This document shows, one piece after another, positions 34,452 through 44,092 of a DNA stretch of 64,000 nucleotides (the stretch's first letter is position 1; every line of letters begins with the position of its first letter). The notes under the pieces are model-generated. The model searched no databases. It worked only from the letters and a program-made list of their open reading frames with translations, and was not told where the DNA came from. Both the position numbers and the translations under genes were made by a program. Source of the stretch: Burkholderia cepacia (lineage in GTDB: Bacteria; Pseudomonadota; Gammaproteobacteria; Burkholderiales; Burkholderiaceae); the NCBI RefSeq assembly GCF_029962485.1, contig NZ_CP073637.1:2170001-2234000 (forward strand). The letters are read 5' to 3'.

Positions 34452-34973
34452 TCAGGCGTCGATCAGGTCGTCGAGGCGGAAGCGCGCGATGCGGTAGATC
34501 TGGTCGAGGCTCGCACGCAGTTCCTCGGTGCGCGAATGATTCACGCGCGACTCGAAGTTCGCGATGATGCCGTGACGGTCATAGCCGCGCACCGCGAGGA
34601 TGAACGGGAAGCCGAACTTCTCGCGATACGTGCGGTTCAGCGTCAGCAGCTTGTCGAACTCTTCCTGCGTGCACTGGTCGAGGCCCGCGCCGCTCTGCTC
34701 GCGCGTCGACTCGGCCGTCAGCTCGCCGCGCACGGCAGCCTTGCCGGCCAGCTCCGGGTGAGCGTTGATCAGCGCGAGCTGGCGCACTTCGCCGCCGGCT
34801 TCCACCGCACCCGACATCGTCTTGTGCAACGCGTCGATGCTCGCGAACGGCCGCTCGCTCGCGGCGACCTCGGCCACCCACGGCGAATGTTCGAAGATCC
34901 CCGACAGTGCCGCGACAAATGCGCTCGGCGCCATCGTGTTCAGTTGTTCCAACGTGTAGCGCATCGCCTTCAT
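34452..34973 (-). CDS. uraD: OHCU decarboxylase UraD
   Basis: The 173-residue enzyme decarboxylates 2-oxo-4-hydroxy-4-carboxy-5-ureidoimidazoline to S-allantoin. The signature [15 protein letters not shown] contains the catalytic histidine, and [27 protein letters not shown] is the conserved helical core. ATG 34973 (MKAMRYTL) overlaps the puuE stop as ATGA, which favours it over the internal ATG at 34964. It supplies stereospecific allantoin for the racemase and PuuE. Confidence 0.95.
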   Translation of the reverse strand: MKAMRYTLEQLNTMAPSAFVAALSGIFEHSPWVAEVAASERPFASIDALHKTMSGAVEAGGEVRQLALINAHPELAGKAAVRGELTAESTREQSGAGLDQCTQEEFDKLLTLNRTYREKFGFPFILAVRGYDRHGIIANFESRVNHSRTEELRASLDQIYRIARFRLDDLIDA

Positions 34974-35923
34974 GCTTTCCCTTCGTTTTGATGATTGGGC
35001 TGATACGGATGATGTTCACGCCAGTGACGCGCGATATCGACACGGCGCGTCACCCATACGCGATCGTGCTTCTCGATGTGGTCGAGGAAACGCTGCAGCC
35101 CGCGGAACCGGCCCGGCCGGCCGAGCAACCGGCAGTGCATGCCGATCGACAGCATCTTCGGCGCCTCGTCGCCCTCCGCGTACAGCACGTCGAATGCGTC
35201 GCGCAGGTAGTCGAAGAAGTGATCGCCGGTGTTGAAGCCCTGCGGCGTCGCGAAGCGCATGTCGTTCGTGTCGAGCGTGTACGGCACGATCAGCTGCGGC
35301 AACGTCTTGCCGCCCGACACTTCGACGTCCATCCAGAACGGCAGGTCGTCGCCGTAGTTGTCGGAGTCGTACAGGAAACCGCCGTGTTCGGCGACCAGGC
35401 GGTGCGTATTGGGACTGTCGCGGCCGGTGTACCAGCCGAGCGGGCGCTCGCCCGTCACGCGCTCGATCGCTTCCATCCCGAGGCGCATGTGCTCGGCTTC
35501 GAGTTCCGGCGCCATGCTCTGGTAGTGGATCCAGCGCCAGCCGTGGCACGCGATTTCATGGCCCAGCTCGACGAATGCGCGCGCGAGCTCCGGATGACGC
35601 TCGATCGCCATGCCGACGCCGAATACCGTCAGCGGCATCCCGCGCTTCTCGAATTCGCGCAGGATGCGCCACACGCCGGCCCGCGAACCGTATTCGTAGA
35701 TCGACTCCATGCTCATGTGGCGGTCCGGATACGCGGCCGCGCCGACGATTTCGGACAGGAACTGTTCGGAGCCCGGATCGCCGTGCAGCACGCAGTTCTC
35801 GCCACCCTCCTCGTAGTTCAGCACGAATTGCACGGCGACGCGGGCGCGCCCCGGCCAGTTCGCCTGAACGGGATGGCGGCCGTAGCCGATCAGGTCGCGA
35901 GGATAGTTGGGATCGAGTGACAT
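34970..35923 (-). CDS. puuE: Allantoinase PuuE
   Basis: The 317-residue polysaccharide-deacetylase-like (NodB fold) allantoinase opens the allantoin ring to allantoate. Diagnostic blocks include NYPRDLIGYG, VQFVLNYEEGGENCVLHGD, GHEIACHGWRWIHYQ, LYDSDNYGDDLPFW and LSIGMHCRLLGRPGR. This cofactor-free family is unrelated to the metal-dependent AllB. The frame stays open upstream to 36640, but similarity begins at MSLDPNYP. A start at 35968 is possible. It is coupled to uraD by a four-base overlap. Confidence 0.94.
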   Translation of the reverse strand: MSLDPNYPRDLIGYGRHPVQANWPGRARVAVQFVLNYEEGGENCVLHGDPGSEQFLSEIVGAAAYPDRHMSMESIYEYGSRAGVWRILREFEKRGMPLTVFGVGMAIERHPELARAFVELGHEIACHGWRWIHYQSMAPELEAEHMRLGMEAIERVTGERPLGWYTGRDSPNTHRLVAEHGGFLYDSDNYGDDLPFWMDVEVSGGKTLPQLIVPYTLDTNDMRFATPQGFNTGDHFFDYLRDAFDVLYAEGDEAPKMLSIGMHCRLLGRPGRFRGLQRFLDHIEKHDRVWVTRRVDIARHWREHHPYQPNHQNEGKA

Positions 35924-36072
35924 GGGTTCGAAATGCGGCGAAAGCGGGCTGAAATAATGGGTTCGCATCGACTGCGCGGTGCCCGAAGGCCGGCCGCGCA
36001 AGCCAATGCGATGACGGCCCAGTGTAGCGAAAACGTTCATACGCGCCCATACAGCGACGCAGATAGTGCGTG

Positions 36073-36864
36073 TCAGACGGTGTGTATGTGCGGTTGCGGC
36101 AAATTCGGGACCGGTTCCCCCGCATCCCCGTCCGGCGGGCTGAAGCGGGCGAATGCGCCGTCGTAGCGCTTCGGCAGCGGCCGGGCGAAATCGCCGCGTT
36201 TCGCGGTCGCGAGGCGCAGCGCGACGAGCGCCTCGGCCCATTTGACGGCCGCCGTGACGCCCTCGACCACCGGCGCGCCGATCTGCTGCTCGATCTCGTG
36301 CGCGAATTCGGCCATCCCCGCGCAACCGAGCACGATCGCGTCGGCGCCGTCCTCGTCGAGCGCGCGCCGGCATTCGTCGACGATGATCCGGCGCGCGGCC
36401 GAGCCGGGCCGGTCGAGCTCGAGCACCGCGACGTCGGTCGCGCGCACGTTGCGGCAGAAGCGCTTCATTCCGTAGCGCTCCGCGAGGTGCCACGCCATTC
36501 CGCAGGTGCGCGCGAGCGTCGTGACGACCGAGAAGCCCGGCGCGAGCACGCTCGCCGCGTGCATCGCGGCCTCGGCGATGCCGATCACCGGCCCGCGCGC
36601 GAGCTCGCGCGCCGCGTACAGACCCGGGTCGCCGAAGCACGCGATCACGTACGCGTCGCAGCCGTCGCGCTCGCCCTGCGCGATCTCGGCGAGCAGCCCC
36701 GGCGTCGCGAGCGCCTCGTCGTAATACCCTTCGATCGACGGCGGCCCCATCGGCGGGCTCACCGCCACGATCTCCGTGCCGGCGGCCGCGACCTCGCGCG
36801 CGCAGCGACCCATCGCGTCGGTCATCCGCTGCGTCGTATTCGGATTGATCAGTCGGATCTTCAT
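36073..36864 (-). CDS. hpxA: Asp/Glu/hydantoin racemase family, probable allantoin racemase
   Basis: The 263-residue protein has the two catalytic cysteines of cofactor-independent racemases: C76 in VIACFGDPG and C181 in IVLGCAGM. It begins with the family block RLINPNTTQRMTDAM. Its place between an NCS1 transporter (10 bases upstream) and PuuE argues for allantoin racemisation, letting PuuE use both enantiomers. Hydantoin racemase is the alternative. A gap of 149 bases separates it from puuE. Confidence 0.82.
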   Translation of the reverse strand: MKIRLINPNTTQRMTDAMGRCAREVAAAGTEIVAVSPPMGPPSIEGYYDEALATPGLLAEIAQGERDGCDAYVIACFGDPGLYAARELARGPVIGIAEAAMHAASVLAPGFSVVTTLARTCGMAWHLAERYGMKRFCRNVRATDVAVLELDRPGSAARRIIVDECRRALDEDGADAIVLGCAGMAEFAHEIEQQIGAPVVEGVTAAVKWAEALVALRLATAKRGDFARPLPKRYDGAFARFSPPDGDAGEPVPNLPQPHIHTV

Positions 36865-36874
36865 CGCACGCTCC

Positions 36875-38359
36875 TCACGCTTTCGTGCTCACGAGCAGCC
36901 GGTAGAACACGAAGCCGAGCCCCGCGCCGATGAACCACGAGAAGTTCGCGACGCCCTGCCAGCCCGGCACCATCACGCAGACGATCGCGATCACCGCGGC
37001 CGGCAGCAGCGCGGCGACCGCACGGCGGTTCACGCCGCCCGTGTACCAGTACGTGCCGCTTTCCGACATCGTGTACAGGTCGTCGCGTACGAGCCGGCCG
37101 CGCTTGACGAGGTAGAAGTCGGCGATCAGCACGCCGTACAGCGGGCCGATGAACGCGCCGAGCACGTCGAGCGTGTAGTGGATCACGGCCGGGTTGTTGA
37201 ACAGGTTCCACGGCGTGATGAAGATCGACGCGACGGCGGCGAGCATCCCGCCCGCGCGCCAGCTGATCAGCTTCGGTGCGACGTTCGAGAAGTCGAACGC
37301 GGGCGACACGAAGTTCGCGACGATGTTGATGCCGATCGTCGCGATCGTGAACGTCAGCGCGCCGAGGATCACCGCGGTCGGGTGATCGATGCGGCCGACC
37401 GTCTCGACCGGGTCGGTGATGAGTTCGCCGAACACCGGCAACGTCGCTGCCGTCGTGATCACCGTGACGAGCGAGAACGCGAGGAAGTTGACCGGCAGCC
37501 CCCAGAAATTGCCGCGCTTCACTTCGCCGAACGAGCGGCAGTAGCGCGAGAAGTCGCCGAAGTTCAGCATCGGCCCGGAGAAGTACGACACGACCAGCGA
37601 CACGGCCGTGATCATCACCGGGATCACCTCCGCGCCGTGATACTTGACGCCGCCGAGGTTGATGCCGATGTTGCGCCAGCCCGCGCGCCACACCATGTAG
37701 CCGGCGAGGATGAACATCACGACGTAGACGGCCGGGCCCGCGAAGTCGATGAACTTCTTGATCGTCTCCATCCCGTTCCAGAACACGAACGCCTGCAGCA
37801 CCCACAGCAGCATGAAACCGGCCCAGCCGACCGCCGACAGCCCGAGGAAGCCGTAGCGATGGACGTCCGCGTACGGCAGCCATTGCGGGAAGAACTTCAG
37901 CACGACGATCACGAGCGCGCTCGATGCGAGATAGGTCTGGATGCCGTACCACGCGATCGCGATCAGCCCGCGGATCACGGCCGGCACGTTCGCGCCGAGC
38001 ACGCCGAACGTCGCGCGGCATGCGACCGGATACGGCACGCCGATCTGCTGGCTCGGCCGTGCGATCAGGTTGCACAGCACGTTCACGAGGCCGATGCCGA
38101 CGATCAGCGCGATCAGCACCTGCCAGCTCGTCAGCCCGAGCGCGAACAGGCTGCCCGCGAACACGTAGCCGCCGACGCTGTGTACGTCCGACATCCAGAA
38201 TGCGAAGATGTTGTACGAACCCCATGTCTGATTCTTCAGGGGTGCCAAATCTTCGTTGTACAGACGTTCACTGTACCCATTCGGCAGTGTCGGATCGCCG
38301 CCCTCGCCGCCTTCTTCCGCCGGATAGGCGCTCTCGTGCGCCACACTGAACTGAGCCAT
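36875..38359 (-). CDS. NCS1-family nucleobase/allantoin transporter
   Basis: The 494-residue inner-membrane protein has about 12 membrane helices and NCS1 marks: SERLYNEDLAPLKNQTWGSYNIFAFWMSDVHSVGGYVFAG, VPYPVACRATFGVLGANVPA and NPAVIHYTLDVLGAFIGPLYGVLIADFY. The start at 38359 has AAGGAG upstream. It is the first gene after the GntR regulator and is nearly contiguous with the racemase, so allantoin, a hydantoin or uracil-like compounds are the likely cargo. Confidence 0.9.
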   Translation of the reverse strand: MAQFSVAHESAYPAEEGGEGGDPTLPNGYSERLYNEDLAPLKNQTWGSYNIFAFWMSDVHSVGGYVFAGSLFALGLTSWQVLIALIVGIGLVNVLCNLIARPSQQIGVPYPVACRATFGVLGANVPAVIRGLIAIAWYGIQTYLASSALVIVVLKFFPQWLPYADVHRYGFLGLSAVGWAGFMLLWVLQAFVFWNGMETIKKFIDFAGPAVYVVMFILAGYMVWRAGWRNIGINLGGVKYHGAEVIPVMITAVSLVVSYFSGPMLNFGDFSRYCRSFGEVKRGNFWGLPVNFLAFSLVTVITTAATLPVFGELITDPVETVGRIDHPTAVILGALTFTIATIGINIVANFVSPAFDFSNVAPKLISWRAGGMLAAVASIFITPWNLFNNPAVIHYTLDVLGAFIGPLYGVLIADFYLVKRGRLVRDDLYTMSESGTYWYTGGVNRRAVAALLPAAVIAIVCVMVPGWQGVANFSWFIGAGLGFVFYRLLVSTKA

Positions 38360-38508
38360 GACTTCTCCTTGACGCGGCCGGGCGGCCGCTCCACCGTCAT
38401 CGATATCGCTCCGGATCGTCGCCCGGAGTCGGACCCGCCGCCCGCGGCAAACACCGCGGGCCTGCATTTCGCTCGTTCTGTGGCGCGCGGCCGGGTTCGC
38501 GTCGCCGC

Positions 38509-39213
38509 TCAGGCGCCGCCGAACACTTCGCGCAAATCGACCTGCCCTTGCGCGGGCCGGTCGAGAATCTTCAGTTCGACATGCTGCAGGTGGCGCGCCA
38601 TCAGCGTCGCCGCCTGCTTCGGATCGCCCGCCTCCAGCGCGGCGAGGATCTCGTCGTGGTCGTCGCACGAGCACGGGCTGCGCCCGTGCGATTCGTACAG
38701 TGCCGACATCAGCGTCGAGCGTGCGACGAGCCCTTCGAGGCACTCGCTGAGCGTCGCATTGCCCATCAGCGTGGCGAGCGTCGTGTGAAATTCGCCCGAC
38801 AGCCGGATCCACGCCGCGAAGTCGTGCCGCTCGAACGCCCTGCGTTCCTTGTCGATCAACGCAGCAACGCCTTTCAGCCGCTTCGCGCCGGGCCCGGTTG
38901 CAAGCCGCTCGACCACCGCAAGCTCGATGATCCGGCGCATCTCGAACACCTCGTGCACGTCCTGCAGCGTCGGGCTCGCGACGAACGCACCGCGGTTCGG
39001 CTCGAGCTCGACCAGCTTGTCGGTCGCGAGCTGAGCGAGCGCCTGGCGGATCGTCCCGCGCTTCACGCCGAACACATCGCAGAGCTGCGCCTCCGTCAGC
39101 TTCGCGCCGGGCGCGAGCCGATGCTCGAGGATCGCGGTGCGGATCCGCTCGGCGATCGCTTCGGGGCCGGCTACGCCGGACGGCTGGGAATCGGGCTCGT
39201 TCATGATCTGCAT
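38509..39213 (-). CDS. GntR/FCD-family regulator of the allantoin operon
   Basis: The 234-residue protein has an N-terminal GntR winged helix (AERIRTAILEHRLAPGAKLTEAQLCDVFGVKRGTIRQALAQLATDKLVELEPNRGAFV) and an all-helical FCD effector domain with metal-ligand type residues (EFHTTLATLMGN, DHDEILAALEAGD, MARHLQHVE). It stands 149 bases before the transporter gene on the same strand and is preceded by two copies of TTGTCAACAA, so it probably represses itself and the operon until an intermediate such as allantoin binds. Starts at 39213 and 39204 are possible. Confidence 0.88.
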   Translation of the reverse strand: MQIMNEPDSQPSGVAGPEAIAERIRTAILEHRLAPGAKLTEAQLCDVFGVKRGTIRQALAQLATDKLVELEPNRGAFVASPTLQDVHEVFEMRRIIELAVVERLATGPGAKRLKGVAALIDKERRAFERHDFAAWIRLSGEFHTTLATLMGNATLSECLEGLVARSTLMSALYESHGRSPCSCDDHDEILAALEAGDPKQAATLMARHLQHVELKILDRPAQGQVDLREVFGGA

Positions 39214-39248
39214 CGTGTGATGGTCCTCATGCTAGGGCGGACATAAAG

Positions 39249-39260
39249 ATTGTCAACAAT
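39249..39260. promoter_or_regulatory. GntR/FCD operator candidate 1 (ATTGTCAACAAT)
   Basis: The arms ATTGT and ACAAT are perfect around CA, fitting the TNGTnnACNA type of FCD-subfamily sites. It lies 36 bases before the regulator start, probably over its promoter. Confidence 0.55.
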
Positions 39261-39389
39261 TCTTTTCCGAGATTGCGCACAATTGGCGTGCATCGATGTG
39301 ACCCTGCCCGGTGCAGGATGCGCTCATTCCATGCACGGCAAGCCTTTCAGGCAAGACAGAAGCCGTTCTCGTCGTATACCCGCCCGGCC

Positions 39390-39406
39390 ATTTTGTTGAC
39401 AAAAAT
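39390..39406. promoter_or_regulatory. GntR/FCD operator candidate 2 (ATTTTGTTGACAAAAAT)
   Basis: The core TTGTTGACAA (39393-39402) is the exact reverse complement of TTGTCAACAA in site 1, 143 bases away, and its flanks are also symmetric A/T arms. Two sites could permit looping. Confidence 0.5.
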
Positions 39407-39477
39407 GGTGCACAACCTGGCAACGACCTGATTCAAGTCGATGAAAAATTTCGACCGTTAGTTGCGTACTTACATAA

Positions 39478-39503
39478 AGAAAAAGGCGGGAAACCCGCCT
39501 TTC
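39478..39503 (-). terminator. Terminator of the LD-carboxypeptidase gene
   Basis: AAAGGCGGG pairs with CCCGCCTTT around AAA. On the minus strand the stem is followed by a T-rich tail. Confidence 0.85.
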
Positions 39504-39520
39504 GATCGATCGCGTCGGCA

Positions 39521-40459
39521 TCAGCCGAGGTGCGGATAGTCCGACAGTGTCAGCCGGAAGCCGTGCGCGTTCGCAACCAGCTGTGCCTGCGCGCCGAACG
39601 GCAGTGTCAGCAGGTCCGGCACGTGGCCGAACTGGAGCCCCGTGACGACCGGAATCCCGATCACCGCGCGCACCTGGTCGATCATCGCCTGCATGTCGTA
39701 GCCGTTGTCGTACTCGAACGGCCGCGCGCCGGTGAACTGGCCAAGCACGAGCGCTTGCTGGCGCGCGAGCAGCCCCGACAGGTGCAGCTGATAGATCATC
39801 CGCTCGATCCGGAACGGCTGCTCGTTGACGTCCTCGATGAACAGGATGCCGCCTTCGATGTCGGGCATGTACGGCGTGCCGATCAGCGACGTCAGGATCG
39901 CGAGGTTGCCGCCCCACAACGTGCCCGTCACGTTCACGCTCTGCACCTGCGGCGCCTCGGTGACGATCGTCGTGCTCGGCTGCGTCAGCGTCTGCCAGAA
40001 GTGCTGCATCGTGAAGTCGCTCGGCGTTTCCGCGCCGAAGTCGGCGGACAGCATCGGGCCGCCGAACGTCTTGATGCGCGCCTTCGCATAGAGCGCGAGC
40101 TGGATCGCGGTGAAGTCGCTGTGGCCGACGAGCGCGACCGGTTGATCGCGCAGCCGACGCTCGAGCCCACGGTAGTCGAGCCCGTGCAGGATCCGCGCGG
40201 CGCCGTAGCCGCCGCGCACCGCGAGCGCGATGTCCGGCAACCGCCGCTCGGGATCGGCGAGGCGGTTCAGGTCGCCTGCCCGCTCGCCGTCGGTGCCGCC
40301 GAACCGCTGGAAGCGTCGCTGCGTCGCCTCGATGTTCTCGATGCGCTGCTGCGCACTGCTGAGGCGCTCGAGCGCGCGGTTGATCGCGTCGGGGTCGTGC
40401 GGATAACCGGACGGCGCCAGCAGGCGGATGGTGTAGGACGCGGCGGGCTGGAAGGACAT
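39521..40459 (-). CDS. ldcA: LD-carboxypeptidase (LdcA family)
   Basis: The 312-residue S66 peptidase removes the terminal D-alanine from cytoplasmic murein tetrapeptides in peptidoglycan recycling. The nucleophile serine lies in LVGHSDFTAIQ, preceded by the conserved ALAVRGGYGAARILHGLDY. The glutamate and histidine of the triad lie in ILFIEDVNEQPFRIERM and the late VTGLQFGHVPDLLTLPFGA. The protein begins directly in the cytoplasmic fold with no signal. An MccF-like immunity role is less likely given the sequence. Confidence 0.9.
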   Translation of the reverse strand: MSFQPAASYTIRLLAPSGYPHDPDAINRALERLSSAQQRIENIEATQRRFQRFGGTDGERAGDLNRLADPERRLPDIALAVRGGYGAARILHGLDYRGLERRLRDQPVALVGHSDFTAIQLALYAKARIKTFGGPMLSADFGAETPSDFTMQHFWQTLTQPSTTIVTEAPQVQSVNVTGTLWGGNLAILTSLIGTPYMPDIEGGILFIEDVNEQPFRIERMIYQLHLSGLLARQQALVLGQFTGARPFEYDNGYDMQAMIDQVRAVIGIPVVTGLQFGHVPDLLTLPFGAQAQLVANAHGFRLTLSDYPHLG

Positions 40460-40540
40460 GGCGAAAGGTGTCGGGTCGTCAAACCTGCTTAGAGGGTCCG
40501 AACCGTCTCCGGTTCACGGCGTCGTGCGCGGCGAGCGTGC

Positions 40541-41535
<995 letters not shown>

Positions 41536-41814
41536 CAGTCAATCGGAACAATGCGGCAGGCCGAATTCTAGCAGGGTGACGCGGCTATGACAGGCCCTTC
41601 GAATATATGCTCGACATTGTGTTTTTTAGGGGCCGAATCGCTGCGCATGCACGCCGATCACCGTCAAATGCCGCTCTGCTGCGCCGCAGCGGGCTGAGCG
41701 GCGTCCGGACCGCGTCAAACGCATGCGGTGTCGGGCCCTATTTTTAATCGTGACGAGGCGAGTCGAACCCCGCCGATCCGGCGAATTGCCCGCCGCCCTG
41801 CTGCCGTTGCCGCG

Positions 41815-43032
41815 TCACGCGGCCACCGTTTCCGGGTGCGGTTTCGCGAACGGGCGGAACATCATCGCGATCAGGAACGCGCCGATGCCGATCGCGAACG
41901 AACCGAGGTACAACCAGCCGTAGCTGCCGAACGTGTCGACGATCAGGCCGCCGGCAACCGGGCCCGCGGCCATCCCGAGGCTGCCGGCCATCGCGCAGCC
42001 GCCGATCACGGTGCCCATCATCCGCAGCGGAAAATTCTCGCGCGCGAGCACCGAATACAGCGGCATCACGCCCGCATAGATGAAGCCGAACAGCGTCGCA
42101 ACCGCGTAGAACCCGTCGAGCGAGCGCACGAAGTAGTAGCCGAGCGCGCCGAGCGCCTGCGCGAGCAGCCCGGCCACCAGCATGCGCTTCGCGCCGAGGC
42201 GATCGCCGAGAATCCCGAACGCGATCCGGCCGCCCATGCCGGCGAGCCCTTCGACGCTATAGATCGACACCGCGACGATCAGCGGGATGCCGCACGTGAC
42301 CGCGTAGCTGACCGTATGGAAGATCGGGCCCGAGTGCGTCGCGCAGCAGAAGAAATTGGTCAGCAGCAGGATCGTGAACTGCGGCGAGCGCAGCGCATCC
42401 GCGACCGACATCGCCGCGGGCGCGCCGGCAGCCGAAGGCGCGGCGGGTGCGGGAGCATGGTCGAGCGCGGGCGCCCGCCGCACCAGCAGCGACACGGGAA
42501 TCATCACGACGGCGGCCAGCGCGGCAATCAGCAGCATCGACGTGCGCCAGTCGCGCACCGACACGAGCCACGCGGCGAGCGGCGCCATCGTCATCGGCGC
42601 CATCCCCATGCCGGCCGACACGAGCGACACCGCCAGGCTGCGATGCGTGTCGAACCAGCCCGTCACGCACGCCATCATCGGCGCGAATATCGCGGCCGTC
42701 GCGCTGCCGACGGCGAGGCCGAAGGTCAGTTGGAACACGAGCAGCGACGGCGCGCGGCTCGCCAGCGCCAGGCTCGCCGACAGCAGCGCCGCGCCCGCGA
42801 TGACGACCGGCCGCGTGCCGATCCGGTCCGACAGGCTGCCCCACGCCATGCTCGCGAACGCCATCGCGATGAAGCCGAGCGTCATCGCCGTGGAAATGCC
42901 GGTCATCGACCAACCCGTGTCGCGCGCAATCGCGCGCAGGAACACCGGCAGCGAAAACATCGCGCCGATCGCGACGCAGCCCATCAGGCCGCCCGCGGCG
43001 ACGATCACCCAGCGGTATCGGGAATCCGTCAT
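41815..43032 (-). CDS. MFS transporter, monocarboxylate/OFA-like
   Basis: The 405-residue carrier has 12 predicted membrane helices in two halves joined by a loop around residue 190-215 rich in A and P. The motif GSLSDRIGTRPVV between helices 2 and 3 is the MFS motif A, and FGILGDRLGAKRML repeats it in the second half. It resembles organic-acid carriers (OFA or monocarboxylate type). It is divergent from the GntR/flavoprotein operon and is probably its uptake system. Confidence 0.85.
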   Translation of the reverse strand: MTDSRYRWVIVAAGGLMGCVAIGAMFSLPVFLRAIARDTGWSMTGISTAMTLGFIAMAFASMAWGSLSDRIGTRPVVIAGAALLSASLALASRAPSLLVFQLTFGLAVGSATAAIFAPMMACVTGWFDTHRSLAVSLVSAGMGMAPMTMAPLAAWLVSVRDWRTSMLLIAALAAVVMIPVSLLVRRAPALDHAPAPAAPSAAGAPAAMSVADALRSPQFTILLLTNFFCCATHSGPIFHTVSYAVTCGIPLIVAVSIYSVEGLAGMGGRIAFGILGDRLGAKRMLVAGLLAQALGALGYYFVRSLDGFYAVATLFGFIYAGVMPLYSVLARENFPLRMMGTVIGGCAMAGSLGMAAGPVAGGLIVDTFGSYGWLYLGSFAIGIGAFLIAMMFRPFAKPHPETVAA

Positions 43033-43264
43033 CTGGTGTCTCCTGGTTCGTTTCGACCGTCCTCGGAAACCGGGCGCGGGCCGCGTGCACGGTGCAATGC
43101 CCGGTCGACATGGATACGACGGGCGAATCCCCGGGAAATCGACATGCGCGGCCCACGGACCGGCGATTTTTTATTGTCGGTCAATTCGCGCGGCCGGCAA
43201 GGGGCGGATCACGCGTTCGCCGCGCTTTTCCGGAATCGGAAATTCGATATCGCAAATGGTTGGT

Positions 43265-43292
43265 TTGGGCGCGCGACTACGCTGACTACACT
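43265..43292 (+). promoter_or_regulatory. Predicted promoter of the GntR-flavoprotein operon
   Basis: TTGGGC (43265-43270) and TACACT (43287-43292) are spaced by 16 bases. The predicted start point falls at about 43299-43301, directly at the CTTGT-N4-ACAAG operator. Confidence 0.45.
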
Positions 43293-43300
43293 CGCCCCAT

Positions 43301-43314
43301 CTTGTCATAACAAG
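43301..43314. promoter_or_regulatory. GntR/HutC-type operator CTTGTCATAACAAG
   Basis: Perfect arms CTTGT and ACAAG surround CATA. Known HutC-subfamily sites have the same form (for example CTTGTATGTACAAG). It sits 8 bases before the gntR start and overlaps the predicted transcription start, the place for autorepression. Confidence 0.65.
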
Positions 43315-43321
43315 TTGATCG

Positions 43322-44092
43322 ATGACCTCATCCAACGTCGTGCCGCTGTCGGCTGCCCCGCTCTACGTGCAGATCAAGGACACGCTGCGCGCGCGCATTC
43401 TCGACGGCACCTATGCGCCGCACAGCCGGATGCCGTCCGAGCACGAGCTGTGCGCAATGTTCGACGTCAGCCGCATCACGGTGCGCCAGGCGCTCGGCGA
43501 CCTGCAGAAGGAAGGACTGCTGTTCAAGCTGCACGGCAAGGGCACGTTCGTGTCGAAGCCGAAGGCGTTCCAGAACGTGACGTCGCTGCAGGGTTTCGCC
43601 GAGGCGATGTCGTCGATGGGCTACGAGATCGTCAACCAGTTGCGCAGTTTCCGCACCGTGAAAGCCGACCGCCATCTCGCGACGAAGCTGAACGTGCCCG
43701 AAGGCGCGCCGCTCGTCGAGATCCACCGCGTGCGGCTGCTGAACCGCGAACCGGTGTCGCTCGAACAGACCTGGGTGCCCGAAGCGCTCGGCAAGCGCCT
43801 CGCGGGCGCCGATCTCGCGACCCGGGACATCTTCCTCGTGCTGGAAAACGACTGCGGGATCCCGCTCGGCCATGCCGACGTGTCGATCGACGCGATCCTC
43901 GCCGACGACGAAATCGTCGACGCGCTGCGCGTCGAGGAAAGCAGCCCCGTGCTGCGCATCGAGCGCCTCACGCACGACACGTCAGGTGCCCCGATCGACT
44001 ACGAATACCTCTACTTCCGCGGCGATGCATTCCAGTACCGGCTGCGCATCGACCGGCAAAAAACACGCAAATCTGCAAGGAAACAGCAATGA
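43322..44092 (+). CDS. GntR-family regulator with UTRA domain (HutC subfamily)
   Basis: The 256-residue protein has a GntR winged helix (LYVQIKDTLRARILDGTYAPHSRMPSEHELCAMFDVSRITVRQALGDLQKEGLLFKLHGKGTFV) and a C-terminal UTRA ligand domain (LNVPEGAPLVEIHRVRLLNREPVSLEQTWVP, IERLTHDTSGAPIDYEYLYFRGDAFQY). Its stop overlaps the flavoprotein ATG as ATGA, so it is the first gene of that operon and very probably its repressor. The inducer is likely the unknown substrate of the flavoprotein. Confidence 0.9.
   Translation: MTSSNVVPLSAAPLYVQIKDTLRARILDGTYAPHSRMPSEHELCAMFDVSRITVRQALGDLQKEGLLFKLHGKGTFVSKPKAFQNVTSLQGFAEAMSSMGYEIVNQLRSFRTVKADRHLATKLNVPEGAPLVEIHRVRLLNREPVSLEQTWVPEALGKRLAGADLATRDIFLVLENDCGIPLGHADVSIDAILADDEIVDALRVEESSPVLRIERLTHDTSGAPIDYEYLYFRGDAFQYRLRIDRQKTRKSARKQQ

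Larger units (their letters stand above)
39214..39520. other. 307-base region upstream of the GntR gene
   Basis: No gene is supported. It holds the LdcA terminator at 39478-39503, two GntR-type sites (39249-39260 and 39390-39406), a weaker related element ATTGCGCACAAT (39272-39283), and AT-rich DNA able to hold the promoter of the operon. Confidence 0.55.

Noticed and set aside
41536..41814. Possible tRNA-like or small RNA element (GTCGAACCCC) between the DUF1992 and MFS genes
   Set aside because: The sequence does not fold into a tRNA on either strand; only a G/C hairpin is present.
41728..43321. Open reading frame of 1366 codons that continues into the flavoprotein frame
   Set aside because: Its first 787 codons are antisense to the MFS gene and run through the GntR gene in another frame, with arginine/histidine-rich composition. 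Only the part from 44089 has flavoprotein similarity.
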